Positions 24,567 to 33,802 are shown, counted from the stretch's first letter. The stretch: 64,000 bases of DNA from CAG-217 sp963638105 (GCA_963638105.1 CAVHPP010000008.1:1-64000), one strand, 5' to 3'. Made by a program: numbers and translations. Notes: a model not told the origin generated them from the letters alone.

Positions 24567-25676
24567 ATGACGGATTATTCCATTACCCTGCCCTCCTATT
24601 CCATCGGCGAGCAGGTTTACAAGCAAATTCCAACGGTGTGCGCCCCCTTTGGCGCCACAGCGGTGGTGATCGGCGGCCACAAGGCCATGGCGGCGGTGCG
24701 AGAGCGCTTGCTGGCCGCGGTCAAGGACAGCGCCGTGACCATTACGGATTTTGTGTGGTACGGCGGCGAGGCCAGCCGGGAGAACATTGCTGCCTTGGCA
24801 GAGAACCCGGCAGTGGCAGCGGCAGATATGATCTTTGCCGTTGGCGGCGGCAAAGCACTGGACACCGGCAAAGCCTATGGGGAAGAAAGCGGCAAACCGG
24901 TATTCACCTTCCCCACCATTGCCTCCACCTGCGCGGCCACCACGGCAGTATCGATTCTGTACCACGCAGACGGCACCTTTTTGGCGCCGGATTTTCACAA
25001 AGCGCCGCCGGTGCACGCCTTTATTCTGCCCTCGGTGATTGCAGCCGCCCCACGGCGCTACATTTGGGCCGGTATGGGCGACACTTACGCCAAGTATTTT
25101 GAGGCGGAGATGAGCTCCCGAGGTGAAGCGCTGGTGCACTACCACGCCCTGGGTGTAAATGTGAGCCGAATGTGCCTGGACCCGCTGCTCACCTACGGTG
25201 CACAGGCCATGGCAGATATAGATGCAAAGCGCTGCACCTATGCAGTGGAGCAAGTGATCCTGGCGATCATCGTCACCACAGGCATTGCCTCTATTTTGTT
25301 GACGGCAGAGCATATTGTGGATTACAATTCCGGCCTGGCCCACGCCGTGTTTTATGCGCTCACCGCCTGGCCCCATATTGAGGCGCGCCACCTGCACGGT
25401 GAAGTGGTGGGCTTTGGCGTGCTCATTCTGCTGCTGACCGACGGCAATTTGGACGGCTTCCGCCGGATGTACGCTTTCAACAGAAGCGTGGGGCTCCCCA
25501 CCGCCCTCTCCGATGTAGAGATGACCGGTGCCGATGTGGAAAAGCTGGCGCCCCTGGTAGCCAAAATGCCGGACATTGCCCACAACCCCTACACCATAAC
25601 CGAGGAAATGCTGCACAAAGCCTTTGCAGACCTCGATTATTATAATCAACACCAAGCGTTTAAGGAGAATGAATGA
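24567..25676 (+). CDS. Iron-containing alcohol/glycerol dehydrogenase family protein
   Basis: This 369-residue protein resembles GldA-type NAD-dependent dehydrogenases. The NAD loop is AVGGGKALDTGKA. Metal ligands appear as Asp in AGMGDTYAKYFEAE and His in SGLAHAV and ARHLHGEVVGFG. The closest flavour is the glycerol dehydrogenase/hydroxycarboxylate dehydrogenase (HcxA-like) group; the substrate is not determined. It is the first gene of an operon with an ABC importer whose first gene overlaps its stop (ATGATG), suggesting that the imported compound and this oxidoreductase may be functionally linked. Confidence 0.82.
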   Translation: MTDYSITLPSYSIGEQVYKQIPTVCAPFGATAVVIGGHKAMAAVRERLLAAVKDSAVTITDFVWYGGEASRENIAALAENPAVAAADMIFAVGGGKALDTGKAYGEESGKPVFTFPTIASTCAATTAVSILYHADGTFLAPDFHKAPPVHAFILPSVIAAAPRRYIWAGMGDTYAKYFEAEMSSRGEALVHYHALGVNVSRMCLDPLLTYGAQAMADIDAKRCTYAVEQVILAIIVTTGIASILLTAEHIVDYNSGLAHAVFYALTAWPHIEARHLHGEVVGFGVLILLLTDGNLDGFRRMYAFNRSVGLPTALSDVEMTGADVEKLAPLVAKMPDIAHNPYTITEEMLHKAFADLDYYNQHQAFKENE

Positions 25677-26668
25677 TGAAAAAGTTTTTTGCCACCCTGC
25701 TGTGCCTGGCACTGGTTGCCGGCCTGTTCGCCGCCTGCTCCGGCAGTAAAGATGACAATGCCAAAGCAGACAGCAAGAAAGTGGGCATTGCCGTGCTGTC
25801 TGAGAACGGCGCCTTTACCGATATGCGTACCGGGATTGAGTCTAAGCTGAAAGAGAAGTACGGCGACAATGTGACCTGCGTGTACAAGAACGCTGCCGGT
25901 GACGCCGCCAGTCTGAGCACCATTGTGTCTGACTTTGACAACGGCGATTATGACGCAGTATTCACCATCGCCACCCCGGCCACCCAGGCGTTTGTGAACC
26001 TGGAGTCTGCAACCCCTTGCTTCTTCTGCGCCGTGTCTGACCCGGTAGCTGCCAAAGTGATGACCGCGCTGGACACCCCGGACAAAAACGCTACCGGTAC
26101 TTCCAATGCCATTCCGGTATCTGAGATCATTGACATGGGCTACAAGCTGACCCCGGATGTAAAAAAATGGGGCTTTATCTACTCCACCAGCCAGGTGAAC
26201 GCCACCTCCACCGTTAAGGCGGCCGAGAAGTACCTGGACAGCAAAAAAATCGCTTATGCGGAAAAGACCGTGGAGAACTCCGCCGATGTAAAGTCCGTCA
26301 CCCAGTCCCTGATTGACGGCGGCTGTGATGTAATTTTCGTACCCAACGACTCTGTGGTACAGGACGGTGTGTCTGCCCTGACAGAGCTGTGCCAGGAGAA
26401 GAAGATTCCCACCTACTGCTCCTCTGCCACCACGGTTGCCTCCGGCTGCACCGCCACCCTGGCCATTGACGACAAGGGCATCGGCGAAAAGACCGCAGAA
26501 ATGGCGATTCAGTATTTTGACGGCAAAAAGGTAACGGAGATTCCCGCCCAGGTGTGCGGCATTGACTACTGCTCCGTGAACAAGACAGCGCTGACTGCCG
26601 GCGGTTTGGCTACCCCCACCAAGGACACCGTTGGCTATGAGGTCAAGGTGCTGGAAGCAGCAAAATAA
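25673..26668 (+). CDS. ABC transporter substrate-binding lipoprotein, TrpX/PF04392 type
   Basis: This 331-residue lipoprotein has a signal peptide ending LFAAC (Cys about 23). It belongs to the ABC substrate-binding family used by the TrpXYZ tryptophan/tyrosine importers, with the typical start VGIAVLSENGAFTDMRTGIES and TIATPATQAFVN. Neither aromatic amino acid nor another ligand can be confirmed from sequence. It overlaps the dehydrogenase gene and is followed by a hairpin (26689-26714) before the permease, an arrangement that usually keeps the receptor more abundant than the membrane parts. Confidence 0.88.
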   Translation: MMKKFFATLLCLALVAGLFAACSGSKDDNAKADSKKVGIAVLSENGAFTDMRTGIESKLKEKYGDNVTCVYKNAAGDAASLSTIVSDFDNGDYDAVFTIATPATQAFVNLESATPCFFCAVSDPVAAKVMTALDTPDKNATGTSNAIPVSEIIDMGYKLTPDVKKWGFIYSTSQVNATSTVKAAEKYLDSKKIAYAEKTVENSADVKSVTQSLIDGGCDVIFVPNDSVVQDGVSALTELCQEKKIPTYCSSATTVASGCTATLAIDDKGIGEKTAEMAIQYFDGKKVTEIPAQVCGIDYCSVNKTALTAGGLATPTKDTVGYEVKVLEAAK

Positions 26669-26688
26669 ATAGCAAAAATCACAAACCG

Positions 26689-26714
26689 GCGGGCGCGCTG
26701 CAAGGTGCGCCTGC
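26689..26714 (+). terminator. Intra-operon hairpin between binding protein and permease
   Basis: An 8-bp GC stem with one G-U pair (26689-26696 with 26707-26714) is followed by TAAAATTTTT. Similar elements partially terminate transcription or protect the 3' end of upstream binding-protein mRNA. Confidence 0.55.
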
Positions 26715-26747
26715 TAAAATTTTTCATACCCAAAGGAACAAGAACTT

Positions 26748-27659
26748 ATGCTTTATCTCACTGCCCTGCAAGAGGGCTTACTGTACGGACTGCTGGCGCT
26801 GGGCGTTTACATCAGCCTGCGGGTGCTGGACATTCCCGACCTGACCACCGAGGGCAGCTTCGGCTTTGGCTCTGCACTGGCCGCCGTTTTGGCTGCCGGT
26901 GGCCACACCTATCTGTCCCTGCCCATTGCCTTTTTAGGCGGTATGGCCGCCGGGCTGATCACCGGTCTGCTGCAAACCAAGCTGCAAGTGCACCCGGTAC
27001 TGGCCGGTATCATCACCATGAGCGGGCTGTACTCCGTCAACCTGATCGTTCGGGGCGGACCCAACCTGTCCATCGGTGCCGCCAATCTGTTTAAGCAATT
27101 CTACAAGACGCTGCACCTGACCGGCGATCAGCGCAAGGTGGCCGGTGCGCTGCTGGCGCTGGCTATCTGCCTGGTAGTGACCCTGCTGCTGATTGTGTTC
27201 TTTAAGACCCATGTGGGCCTGTGTATCCGCGCCACCGGCGACAATCAGGATATGGTGCGCGCCTCCTCCATCAATGTGGACGCCACCCTGATCCTGGGGC
27301 TGTGCATCAGCAACGGGCTGATCGGTCTGGCCGGCGCACTGGTGACCCATTATGTAGGTTACAGCGACACCTCCACCAGCAACGGCACCCTGATCTACGG
27401 CCTGGCCGCCGTCATTATCGGCGAGGCGCTGTTTGGCAAACGGGGCGTCACCGTAGGGTTGATCTCTGCCGTGTGCGGCTCCGTGATCTACAAACTGATC
27501 GTCACCTTTGTGGTGGATATTGAGCTGTTTGGCACCAACAGCGCCAATTTGATGAAGCTGATGTGCGCCGTGATCGTGGCTGCCACCTTTATTATACCAG
27601 CTGCCAAGCGCGCTGCCCAAAACCGCAAAGTAAAGAAGGAGGCCCACCGCAATGCTTGA
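26748..27659 (+). CDS. ABC transporter permease, TrpY/BPD-type-2 family
   Basis: This 303-residue permease has about eight hydrophobic helices. It resembles the branched-chain/ribose-type permease family found with PF04392 binding proteins (ALGVYISLRVLDIPDLTTEGS, GGPNLSIG, RATGDNQDMVRASSIN). It moves the substrate delivered by the upstream lipoprotein. The ribosome-binding site is AAAGGAA. It overlaps the ATPase gene by eight bases. Confidence 0.88.
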   Translation: MLYLTALQEGLLYGLLALGVYISLRVLDIPDLTTEGSFGFGSALAAVLAAGGHTYLSLPIAFLGGMAAGLITGLLQTKLQVHPVLAGIITMSGLYSVNLIVRGGPNLSIGAANLFKQFYKTLHLTGDQRKVAGALLALAICLVVTLLLIVFFKTHVGLCIRATGDNQDMVRASSINVDATLILGLCISNGLIGLAGALVTHYVGYSDTSTSNGTLIYGLAAVIIGEALFGKRGVTVGLISAVCGSVIYKLIVTFVVDIELFGTNSANLMKLMCAVIVAATFIIPAAKRAAQNRKVKKEAHRNA

Positions 27660-28464
27660 TGTAACCAATGTTTCCAAGACCTTTGCCAAGGGCACCGTCA
27701 ATGAGCACATTGCCCTGGAGAAGATCAATTTGCACCTGGATCGGGGCGAATTTCTCACCATTGTCGGCTCCAACGGCGCCGGCAAATCCACACTGTTCAA
27801 CCTGATCTGCGGCACCTTTATGCAGGACAGCGGCACCGTCACCCTGGACGGTCGGGACATTTCCTTTCTGCCGGAACACAAGCGTGCCAAGATGATCGGC
27901 CGGGTGTTCCAGGACCCGATGAAGGGCACCGCACCTAATATGACCATTGAGGAGAACCTGGCGCTGGCCTACACCCGCGCCCACTCCAGCGGGCTGGCGC
28001 TGGCTCTGTCTAAGAAAAAGAGCAACTTTTTCCGGGAGCAGGTGTCTCGCTTTCATATGGGGCTGGAGGACCGAATGAAAACCAAAATCGGTCTGCTGTC
28101 CGGTGGGCAGCGGCAAGTGGTCACCTTGCTGATGTGCACCATCTGCACCCCCAAGCTGCTGCTTTTAGACGAACACACCGCCGCGCTGGACCCGGTCACC
28201 GCCAAAAAGGTGATGGACATTACCAACGAGATCGTGGCGGAAAACAACATCACCACCATGATGATCACCCACAATATGTCCTCGGCCCTGGCCACCGGCG
28301 ACCGGACCATTATGATGGACAGCGGCCGGATCATCATTAACCTGGACAAGGCGCAAAAGGCCCATATGACCGTGCAGGACCTGCTGGCACTATATCGGGA
28401 AAAAGAAACCAAAGAGTTTGACACCGACCGCATTTTGCTGCAAAAAGAGGAGCCGACCCAATGA
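27652..28464 (+). CDS. ABC transporter ATP-binding protein, TrpZ-like
   Basis: This 270-residue ATPase has Walker A GSNGAGKST, signature LLSGGQRQV, Walker B LLLLDEHTAAL and an H-loop ITHNMSSAL. The Walker B region reads DEHTAALDP, with His in place of the usual Pro/Ala, as seen in this importer class. It energises the TrpXYZ-type importer. Its stop overlaps the xth start by four bases. Confidence 0.9.
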   Translation: MLDVTNVSKTFAKGTVNEHIALEKINLHLDRGEFLTIVGSNGAGKSTLFNLICGTFMQDSGTVTLDGRDISFLPEHKRAKMIGRVFQDPMKGTAPNMTIEENLALAYTRAHSSGLALALSKKKSNFFREQVSRFHMGLEDRMKTKIGLLSGGQRQVVTLLMCTICTPKLLLLDEHTAALDPVTAKKVMDITNEIVAENNITTMMITHNMSSALATGDRTIMMDSGRIIINLDKAQKAHMTVQDLLALYREKETKEFDTDRILLQKEEPTQ

Positions 28465-29216
28465 AGTGTATCAGCTGGAATGTAAACGGCCTGCGGGCCT
28501 GTATGGGCAAGGGCTTTGCCGACTTTTTTGCTGCGGCTGACGCAGACCTGTTTTGCCTGCAAGAAACGAAACTGCAAGCAGGGCAGATTGACTTTGCGCC
28601 TCCGGGCTACCACGCCTACTGGAACTATGCGGAGAAAAAGGGCTACTCCGGCACCGCTATCTTCTCCAAGCGGGAGCCGCTGCGGGTGCAGTACGGCATG
28701 GGTAAGGAGGCGCACGACCGGGAGGGGCGGCTGATTACCCTGGAATTCCCTGAGTTCTACTTTGCCACCGTATATGTGCCCAATTCGCAGCGAGAGTTAA
28801 CCCGGCTGGACTATCGTATGCAGTGGGAGGACGACTTCCTTGCTTATCTGCAAACCCTGGATCAAAACAAATCGGTGATCTTCTGCGGCGACCTGAATGT
28901 GGCCCACCGGGAGATCGACCTGAAGAATCCAAAAACCAACCACAAAAACGCCGGTTTTACCGATGAAGAGCGAGGCAAAATGGCCGCCCTGCTGGGTAGC
29001 GGATTTACCGATACCTTCCGCCACTTTTACCCGGACGCCACCGGCATATACAGCTGGTGGAGCTATATGTTCCACGCCAGAGAGAAGAACGCCGGTTGGC
29101 GTATTGACTACTTTATCACCTCTGACCGGCTACAACCTAAATTGCGGGACGCCAAGATCCACACGGACATTTTTGGCAGCGACCACTGCCCCATTGAGCT
29201 GGACATCGACCTGTAA
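28461..29216 (+). CDS. xth: Exodeoxyribonuclease III (AP endonuclease)
   Basis: This 251-residue enzyme of the exonuclease III/APE1 family repairs abasic sites. Motifs seen are NVNGLRA, LQETKLQ (metal Glu), GDLNVAHREIDLKNPKTN, GWRIDYFI and the catalytic GSDHCPIELDI at the C-terminus. The length is typical. It is the last gene of the operon, coupled by ATGA to the ABC ATPase, and ends at a bidirectional terminator. Confidence 0.95.
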   Translation: MKCISWNVNGLRACMGKGFADFFAAADADLFCLQETKLQAGQIDFAPPGYHAYWNYAEKKGYSGTAIFSKREPLRVQYGMGKEAHDREGRLITLEFPEFYFATVYVPNSQRELTRLDYRMQWEDDFLAYLQTLDQNKSVIFCGDLNVAHREIDLKNPKTNHKNAGFTDEERGKMAALLGSGFTDTFRHFYPDATGIYSWWSYMFHAREKNAGWRIDYFITSDRLQPKLRDAKIHTDIFGSDHCPIELDIDL

Positions 29217-29228
29217 TCCACAACAAAA

Positions 29229-29271
29229 AGACCACCTGCGCAAGCAAAACCTGCGTAGGTGGTCTTCTTTT
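29229..29271. terminator. Bidirectional terminator between xth and the cyclophilin gene
   Basis: A 14-bp stem with one mismatch (29229-29242 with 29252-29265) has T-rich tails on both strands. It serves the two convergent operons. Confidence 0.88.
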
Positions 29272-29289
29272 TATATCATTATATATGCG

Positions 29290-29874
29290 TTATTCCTGCA
29301 CTTCGATGGTGTCGATCACCACATCATTGACCGGTTTATCCCCGGGGCCGCAGGGTACGGCAGCGATGGTGTCCAGCACATCGGCGCCGTCGATCAGCTG
29401 GCCGAATACCGTGTGGTGAAAGTCCAGCCAGGGGGTGCCGCCCACCTGCTTGTACTGCTCCACCACTTCCGTAGGATAACCCTGGTCGGACAGCGCCTCC
29501 ATTTGGTCAATCAAATTGGCAGGCACAGACTTGGCCTGAACCACAAAGAACTGGCTGCCGTTGGTACCGGGGCCGCTGTTTGCCATAGACAGGGCGCCAT
29601 AGTAGTTGCGGGCGTCCAGCGCGAACTCGTCCTCAAAAGGTTTGCCCCAAATGGACGCGCCGCCGCAGCCGGTACCGGTAGGATCGCCGCCCTGGATCAT
29701 AAAGTCCCGGATCACCCGGTGGAAGATCAGGCCGTCATAATAGCCGTTCTTGGCGTGGGTGATAAAGTTCTCCACCGCCTTGGGCGCCGCTTCGTCCAGC
29801 AGCACAAAGGTCATATCGCCGCGGTTGGTTTTGATCACAGCTTTTTTGCCGTCTTTCTTTTCTAACTGATTCAT
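29290..29874 (-). CDS. Cyclophilin-type peptidyl-prolyl cis-trans isomerase
   Basis: This 194-residue protein is a single cyclophilin domain without signal peptide, so it is cytoplasmic. The active-site stretch FHRVIRDFMIQGGDPTGTG and GSQFFVVQ are intact. It speeds proline isomerisation in folding proteins. It begins one base after the GH2 stop and closes an operon that begins with an S26-like peptidase and an ABC exporter. Confidence 0.92.
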   Translation of the reverse strand: MNQLEKKDGKKAVIKTNRGDMTFVLLDEAAPKAVENFITHAKNGYYDGLIFHRVIRDFMIQGGDPTGTGCGGASIWGKPFEDEFALDARNYYGALSMANSGPGTNGSQFFVVQAKSVPANLIDQMEALSDQGYPTEVVEQYKQVGGTPWLDFHHTVFGQLIDGADVLDTIAAVPCGPGDKPVNDVVIDTIEVQE

Positions 29875-29875
29875 C

Positions 29876-31573
29876 TTAATACTTCACTTTCTCGTTGATT
29901 TTTTGCAGCACCGCCGGGTCGATCTTCGCCACCCGGCGGTCATAGGTCATCAGACCGTTGATCTCGTCCTCCACATCCGTCACCTGTGTATAAACGGTGG
30001 CAGCCAGGCCGGTTTTGATCTGGGGAATGATCACCTTGTTAAACAGTTTTTGGTACGCCGCCGTCAGCTTTTCCTTGCTGGGATAAACGCGGTAGCCAAA
30101 AGTGCGTTCGTTCCAGGTGTGACCGGGAGTTTTCAGCGCATAGCCGCCGAACTCTGTCAGCAGCCAGGGCTTGTCACCGGCGTGCACCCGAATGGGGGTA
30201 AAGTAAATGTGCTTGCTGATCACATCACTGTCGCCGCAGGGGTGCCATCCGCTGGCGGAGTCCACCGTGCGGGTGGGATCCCATTCTTTCAGCAGATTGT
30301 AGGCCACCGTAGAATCAAACTGACCCCAGCCCTCGTTAAAGGGCACCCACATGGCAATACAGGGGCAGTTATACAGGGCGTCCACCATCTCCCGCAGTTC
30401 CTGATAGTACAGCTCACGAGCGGCCCCGTCCGTGCGCTTAAAGGTCTTATACTTTCGGTCATCCAGGGTAATCCCCACAAAGGGAATGGCAGAGATCTCC
30501 AGCCCGTAGTGCCCGCCGCCGTTGACCATATCCTGCCACACCAAAATGCCCTGCACATCGCAGTAATGATACCAAAGAAGCGGCTCCATTTTAATGTGCT
30601 TGCGCAGCATATTAAAGCCGCAGCGCTTTACATGGGTCACATCGTGCGCCATGGCCGCATTGGCCGGCGGGGTCAAAAAGCCGTCCGGGTAATAGCCCTG
30701 GTCCAGCAAACCGTTATGAAAATAAGGCTTGTTGTTCAAAAACAGTCGGGGCAGACCGTCCAGGTCCCGACCCACAGAGAACTTGCGCATACCGAAATAG
30801 GAGCGGATCACCTCGCCGCAGGCCTCAAATTCCACCTGATAGAGAAACGGCGACTCCGGGCTCCAGGACTTAAAGTCCGGCAAAGGCACATCTACGTCCG
30901 TCGTGTCGGCCACCAAAGTCTCGCCGTCATAAATGCGGGTGCGTACATGGTCGGTGCCAAAGAATTCAAAGTGCACGGCGGCGCCGTCATAGTCCGGCGT
31001 AATCCGCACTTTCTCCAGGAATTCCACCGGCGTGGACTCCAGCCAAACGCTCTGCCAAATGCCGCTTTGGGGCGAGTACCAAATGCCGCCCCGCTTGGCC
31101 TTTTGTTTTCCCCGGGAATACTGGTTTTCATCCGTAAAATCCTGCACAGATACTTCCAGCTTGTTCTCCCCCGGTTGCAGGGCCTCCGTCAGCTCCAAAG
31201 TAAAGGGTGTGTAGCCCCCCTGATGGCCGCCCACCTGCACGCCGTTTAAGTACACGGTGCACATTTGGTCCACCGCACCAAAGTGCAGGAACACCCGCCC
31301 CCGATTAAAGCCCTCCGGCAACGTAAAGGTGCGCCGATAATGCAGGTACTCGCCGGGCTTTAAGGTGCGCTCCACCCCGGAAAGCGGCGTCTCCGGTGAA
31401 AAGGGCACGCAGATTTTTGTGCTCATTTGCCCCGGCACGGCGCTGTCCCCAGTAAAGGCGCACTGCCACATACCGTTCAGACTCAGGTAGGAATCCCGCA
31501 CAAATTGCGGGCGCGGATACTCGGGCAGCGGACAGCTTTTGTCCAGCCGCCTCCCCCATTCAGTCAGCATCAT
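29876..31573 (-). CDS. Glycoside hydrolase family 2 protein
   Basis: This protein of about 565 residues has the GH2 order: jelly-roll sugar-binding domain (about 30-185), Ig-like sandwich (about 185-270) and a TIM barrel. The acid/base Glu is in VPFNEGWGQFDS and the nucleophile Glu in WLLTEFGGYALK. The family includes beta-galactosidases, beta-glucuronidases and beta-mannosidases; which one cannot be decided. There is no signal peptide. I start at the ATG at 31573 with GAGGAG upstream; a GTG at 31588 would sit in that ribosome-binding site. The start lies inside the end of the ABC exporter gene, so they are coupled. Confidence 0.88.
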   Translation of the reverse strand: MMLTEWGRRLDKSCPLPEYPRPQFVRDSYLSLNGMWQCAFTGDSAVPGQMSTKICVPFSPETPLSGVERTLKPGEYLHYRRTFTLPEGFNRGRVFLHFGAVDQMCTVYLNGVQVGGHQGGYTPFTLELTEALQPGENKLEVSVQDFTDENQYSRGKQKAKRGGIWYSPQSGIWQSVWLESTPVEFLEKVRITPDYDGAAVHFEFFGTDHVRTRIYDGETLVADTTDVDVPLPDFKSWSPESPFLYQVEFEACGEVIRSYFGMRKFSVGRDLDGLPRLFLNNKPYFHNGLLDQGYYPDGFLTPPANAAMAHDVTHVKRCGFNMLRKHIKMEPLLWYHYCDVQGILVWQDMVNGGGHYGLEISAIPFVGITLDDRKYKTFKRTDGAARELYYQELREMVDALYNCPCIAMWVPFNEGWGQFDSTVAYNLLKEWDPTRTVDSASGWHPCGDSDVISKHIYFTPIRVHAGDKPWLLTEFGGYALKTPGHTWNERTFGYRVYPSKEKLTAAYQKLFNKVIIPQIKTGLAATVYTQVTDVEDEINGLMTYDRRVAKIDPAVLQKINEKVKY

Positions 31574-33272
31574 AAGTTCTCTCCTCACTTATAATTTTGC
31601 AGTCCTCAATGCGTACATGTTTGTTACAGATCCGCAGCGCCGCCTTTTTATGAGACACAATAATGCAGGTCACATTTTGCAGCGCTTTCAGATTTTTCAA
31701 AAAGCGATGTTCCGTCTCCTCGTCCAGCGCGGAGGTGGCCTCGTCCAGCAGCAGCACCGGGGATTTGGACAGCAAACTGCGGGCGATGGCCAGCCGCTGC
31801 ACCTGCCCCTCGGACAGACCCATGCCCCGCTCGCCGATCACAGTCATCAGCCCCTGGGGCAATTCGTTGATAAAGGTGTCTGCACAGGCAATTTCAATCG
31901 CCCGCTGCACCTCCTCATCCGTGGCGTCGCTGTTAATGAACTTCAAATTATCCAGTATGGTGCCGGACAGAAGCATATTCCCTTGGGGTACATAGGCAAA
32001 CAGCCGGCGGGTGTGCTTGTCTGCCGGGATATGGCTGCCGTCCGCCATCTCCAAGTAAATAGAACCGTCCCGGGTGGGGAACACGCCCAAAAGCAACTTC
32101 AGCAGCGTGCTCTTGCCGATGCCGGAGATGCCGGTGATGGCCACAAAGTCCCCTTTGTTAATGGTCAGGGAGGTATGATCCAGGATCACATCCCGGTCAT
32201 AGCGGAAGTCGATATGATCAAACTGCAACGCCCGCAGATCCCGGTAAGCGGACGGTACATCCACATCGTCCGCGTTGCTGCTCTCCTCCTCCGGCAGGTT
32301 CTCAATCTCCATCAGCCGCTCCGCAGAGGCGATAATGGCAAAATACTTGGGCATAATACCGGACAAAGAAGCAAACGGCCCCTGAATTTGGTTCACCAGC
32401 TGGAGCATAGCGGTAACTGTACCGTAGTCCAGCCCGTTCAGCAGCCGATAGGCGCCAAAGGCCAGGGCGAACACATAGCCGATATTAAAGGTGGTAGACA
32501 GCCCGGCGTTGGCGGCAATGCCAAAGAAGCGCCGCTTCATACGCGCCACATAATTCTCCTGTTGCAGCACGTCCGTCTGCTGGTCGATCTTGTCCTCCGC
32601 CACAAAAGTCTTGATCACCAGCAGGTTGCTGATGGTCTCTTGCATAAAGGAGCGGGTCTTGCCCTCCGTCTGCTGGACCTGCTTGTGCAGCCGCTTTAAG
32701 GTCTTGCGAAACATACGGGTAGACAGGAACACAAATACCCCGCCCACCAAAAAGGCAAGAGCAAACACCTTGTCAATGATCACAAGGTAAATAAAGGCAC
32801 TAAGCAGCTTTACGATAAAAAACACCACATTGGGCAACAAGGTGGTATAGCCGTCTGTAATCACCTGCACATCGTTAAACAGCAGATTATTCAGCTCGCC
32901 GGTATGGTACTTGGACACACTGGCGTAGTCCTTTTTAATGAGCACCTGGAGCATATGTTTTTTGAAGATCATATCCAGGCGCGCCTTGCATCGCTCGGAA
33001 AAGCTGCTGCCGATTAGATTCAGTGCCATCTGCACCATAATCAGGATCAGCAAATAAACGGCATAGCGCACCACATAACCCCAGTCCTTGTATTCGGTAG
33101 CGCCGTTAATGATATGCTTGGAAAAATTGGCAAAGCACACGGACAGTGCCGCGCCCAGTGCGTTGGTAAACAGCAGCACCGCCGCTTTGGGCAGTTGGCT
33201 CTTGCCGATTTGGGTCATCCAGCGAATGGCAGCCCAATCGGAGCGAGAGGGCTTTCGTTTGGTCCGGTTCAG
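31560..33272 (-). CDS. ABC exporter, fused membrane and ATPase domains (probable CUG start)
   Basis: This half-transporter of about 570 residues has six membrane helices (about 20-310) followed by an ATPase domain with Walker A GISGIGKST, signature LSEGQVQR and Walker B LLLDEATSAL. The first ATG is at 33218, but it has no ribosome-binding site, and the 18 codons upstream translate to a plausible exporter N-terminus (KRKPSRSDWAAIRWM) with no stop. In this extended frame a CTG at 33270-33272 overlaps the stop of the upstream gene as CTGA, with GAGGTG seven bases upstream: the geometry of the ATGA couplings seen elsewhere. I therefore propose a CUG start; a sequence error for ATG is the alternative. 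The peptidase next door suggests peptide export. Confidence 0.8.
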   Translation of the reverse strand: MNRTKRKPSRSDWAAIRWMTQIGKSQLPKAAVLLFTNALGAALSVCFANFSKHIINGATEYKDWGYVVRYAVYLLILIMVQMALNLIGSSFSERCKARLDMIFKKHMLQVLIKKDYASVSKYHTGELNNLLFNDVQVITDGYTTLLPNVVFFIVKLLSAFIYLVIIDKVFALAFLVGGVFVFLSTRMFRKTLKRLHKQVQQTEGKTRSFMQETISNLLVIKTFVAEDKIDQQTDVLQQENYVARMKRRFFGIAANAGLSTTFNIGYVFALAFGAYRLLNGLDYGTVTAMLQLVNQIQGPFASLSGIMPKYFAIIASAERLMEIENLPEEESSNADDVDVPSAYRDLRALQFDHIDFRYDRDVILDHTSLTINKGDFVAITGISGIGKSTLLKLLLGVFPTRDGSIYLEMADGSHIPADKHTRRLFAYVPQGNMLLSGTILDNLKFINSDATDEEVQRAIEIACADTFINELPQGLMTVIGERGMGLSEGQVQRLAIARSLLSKSPVLLLDEATSALDEETEHRFLKNLKALQNVTCIIVSHKKAALRICNKHVRIEDCKIISEERTYDAD

Positions 33273-33724
33273 GATCGTTCACCTCTTTTGAAAATATGGC
33301 GACGGATCCAGCCGCAGCCTTTATGGACAAACATAATCAGCGGGCGCACCGGGTACAGCGCCACCCACACCCGGCTGTACAGCCGATAGCGGCGACTGTT
33401 TTGGCAGTCCACATATCGCTTACCGTCCTTATAGAACCCGGCAAGCACGCCGCAAATGCTGTCGTCCGTAACATATTCCTTTTGAAGCCGATTGTCGCCG
33501 ATAATTACATAATCCTCTGGGCGCACCCGCACAATGCGATGCATAATGTACTTGCCGCCGGGGGTGCGATACACCGGCACATCGTACTTCTTCAGCCGCC
33601 CCCGGGGACGCACGATAATAATATTATCCCGCCCTTGATGAATCAGCGGCCACATAGAGGTGCCCCGGGTCAGCCCGGTATAAATGCCCTTTTCGGCAAT
33701 GATTTGTTCAATACTATCGTACAT
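33269..33724 (-). CDS. S24/S26-family (signal-peptidase-like) protein
   Basis: This 151-residue protein shows the S26/LexA-like order: GTSMWPLI with the catalytic Ser (near residue 23), KKYDVPVYR, IMHRIVRV, and YVIIGDN. The general-base Lys of bacterial type I signal peptidases seems replaced by the His of MHRI, as in SipW-type enzymes. No N-terminal membrane helix is present; a hydrophobic stretch near VWVALYPVRPLIMFV (about 117-131) may associate with membrane. It is the first gene of the exporter operon. Proteins of this type often accompany peptide-export ABC transporters in Clostridia; no precursor peptide gene was recognised. Confidence 0.75.
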   Translation of the reverse strand: MYDSIEQIIAEKGIYTGLTRGTSMWPLIHQGRDNIIIVRPRGRLKKYDVPVYRTPGGKYIMHRIVRVRPEDYVIIGDNRLQKEYVTDDSICGVLAGFYKDGKRYVDCQNSRRYRLYSRVWVALYPVRPLIMFVHKGCGWIRRHIFKRGERS

Positions 33725-33768
33725 ACTTGCGAAAGCTCCGTTATCTTATAACAAAATAGTTCTATTTC

Positions 33769-33797
33769 AGTATAACAGATAGCGGGATTTTATGCAA
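33769..33797 (-). promoter_or_regulatory. Promoter of the S26 peptidase/exporter/GH2/cyclophilin operon
   Basis: Minus strand: TTGCAT (33792-33797), 17 bp, TATACT (33769-33774). Its -35 box is five bases from the -35 of the divergent riboswitch promoter, so polymerases at the two promoters should interfere with each other. Confidence 0.8.
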
Positions 33798-33802
33798 CAG
33801 TG

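Noticed and set aside
24558..25712. 384-codon minus-strand open frame opposite the GldA-like gene
   Set aside because: Shadow of a gene with clear NAD and metal motifs and a consensus promoter on the plus strand.
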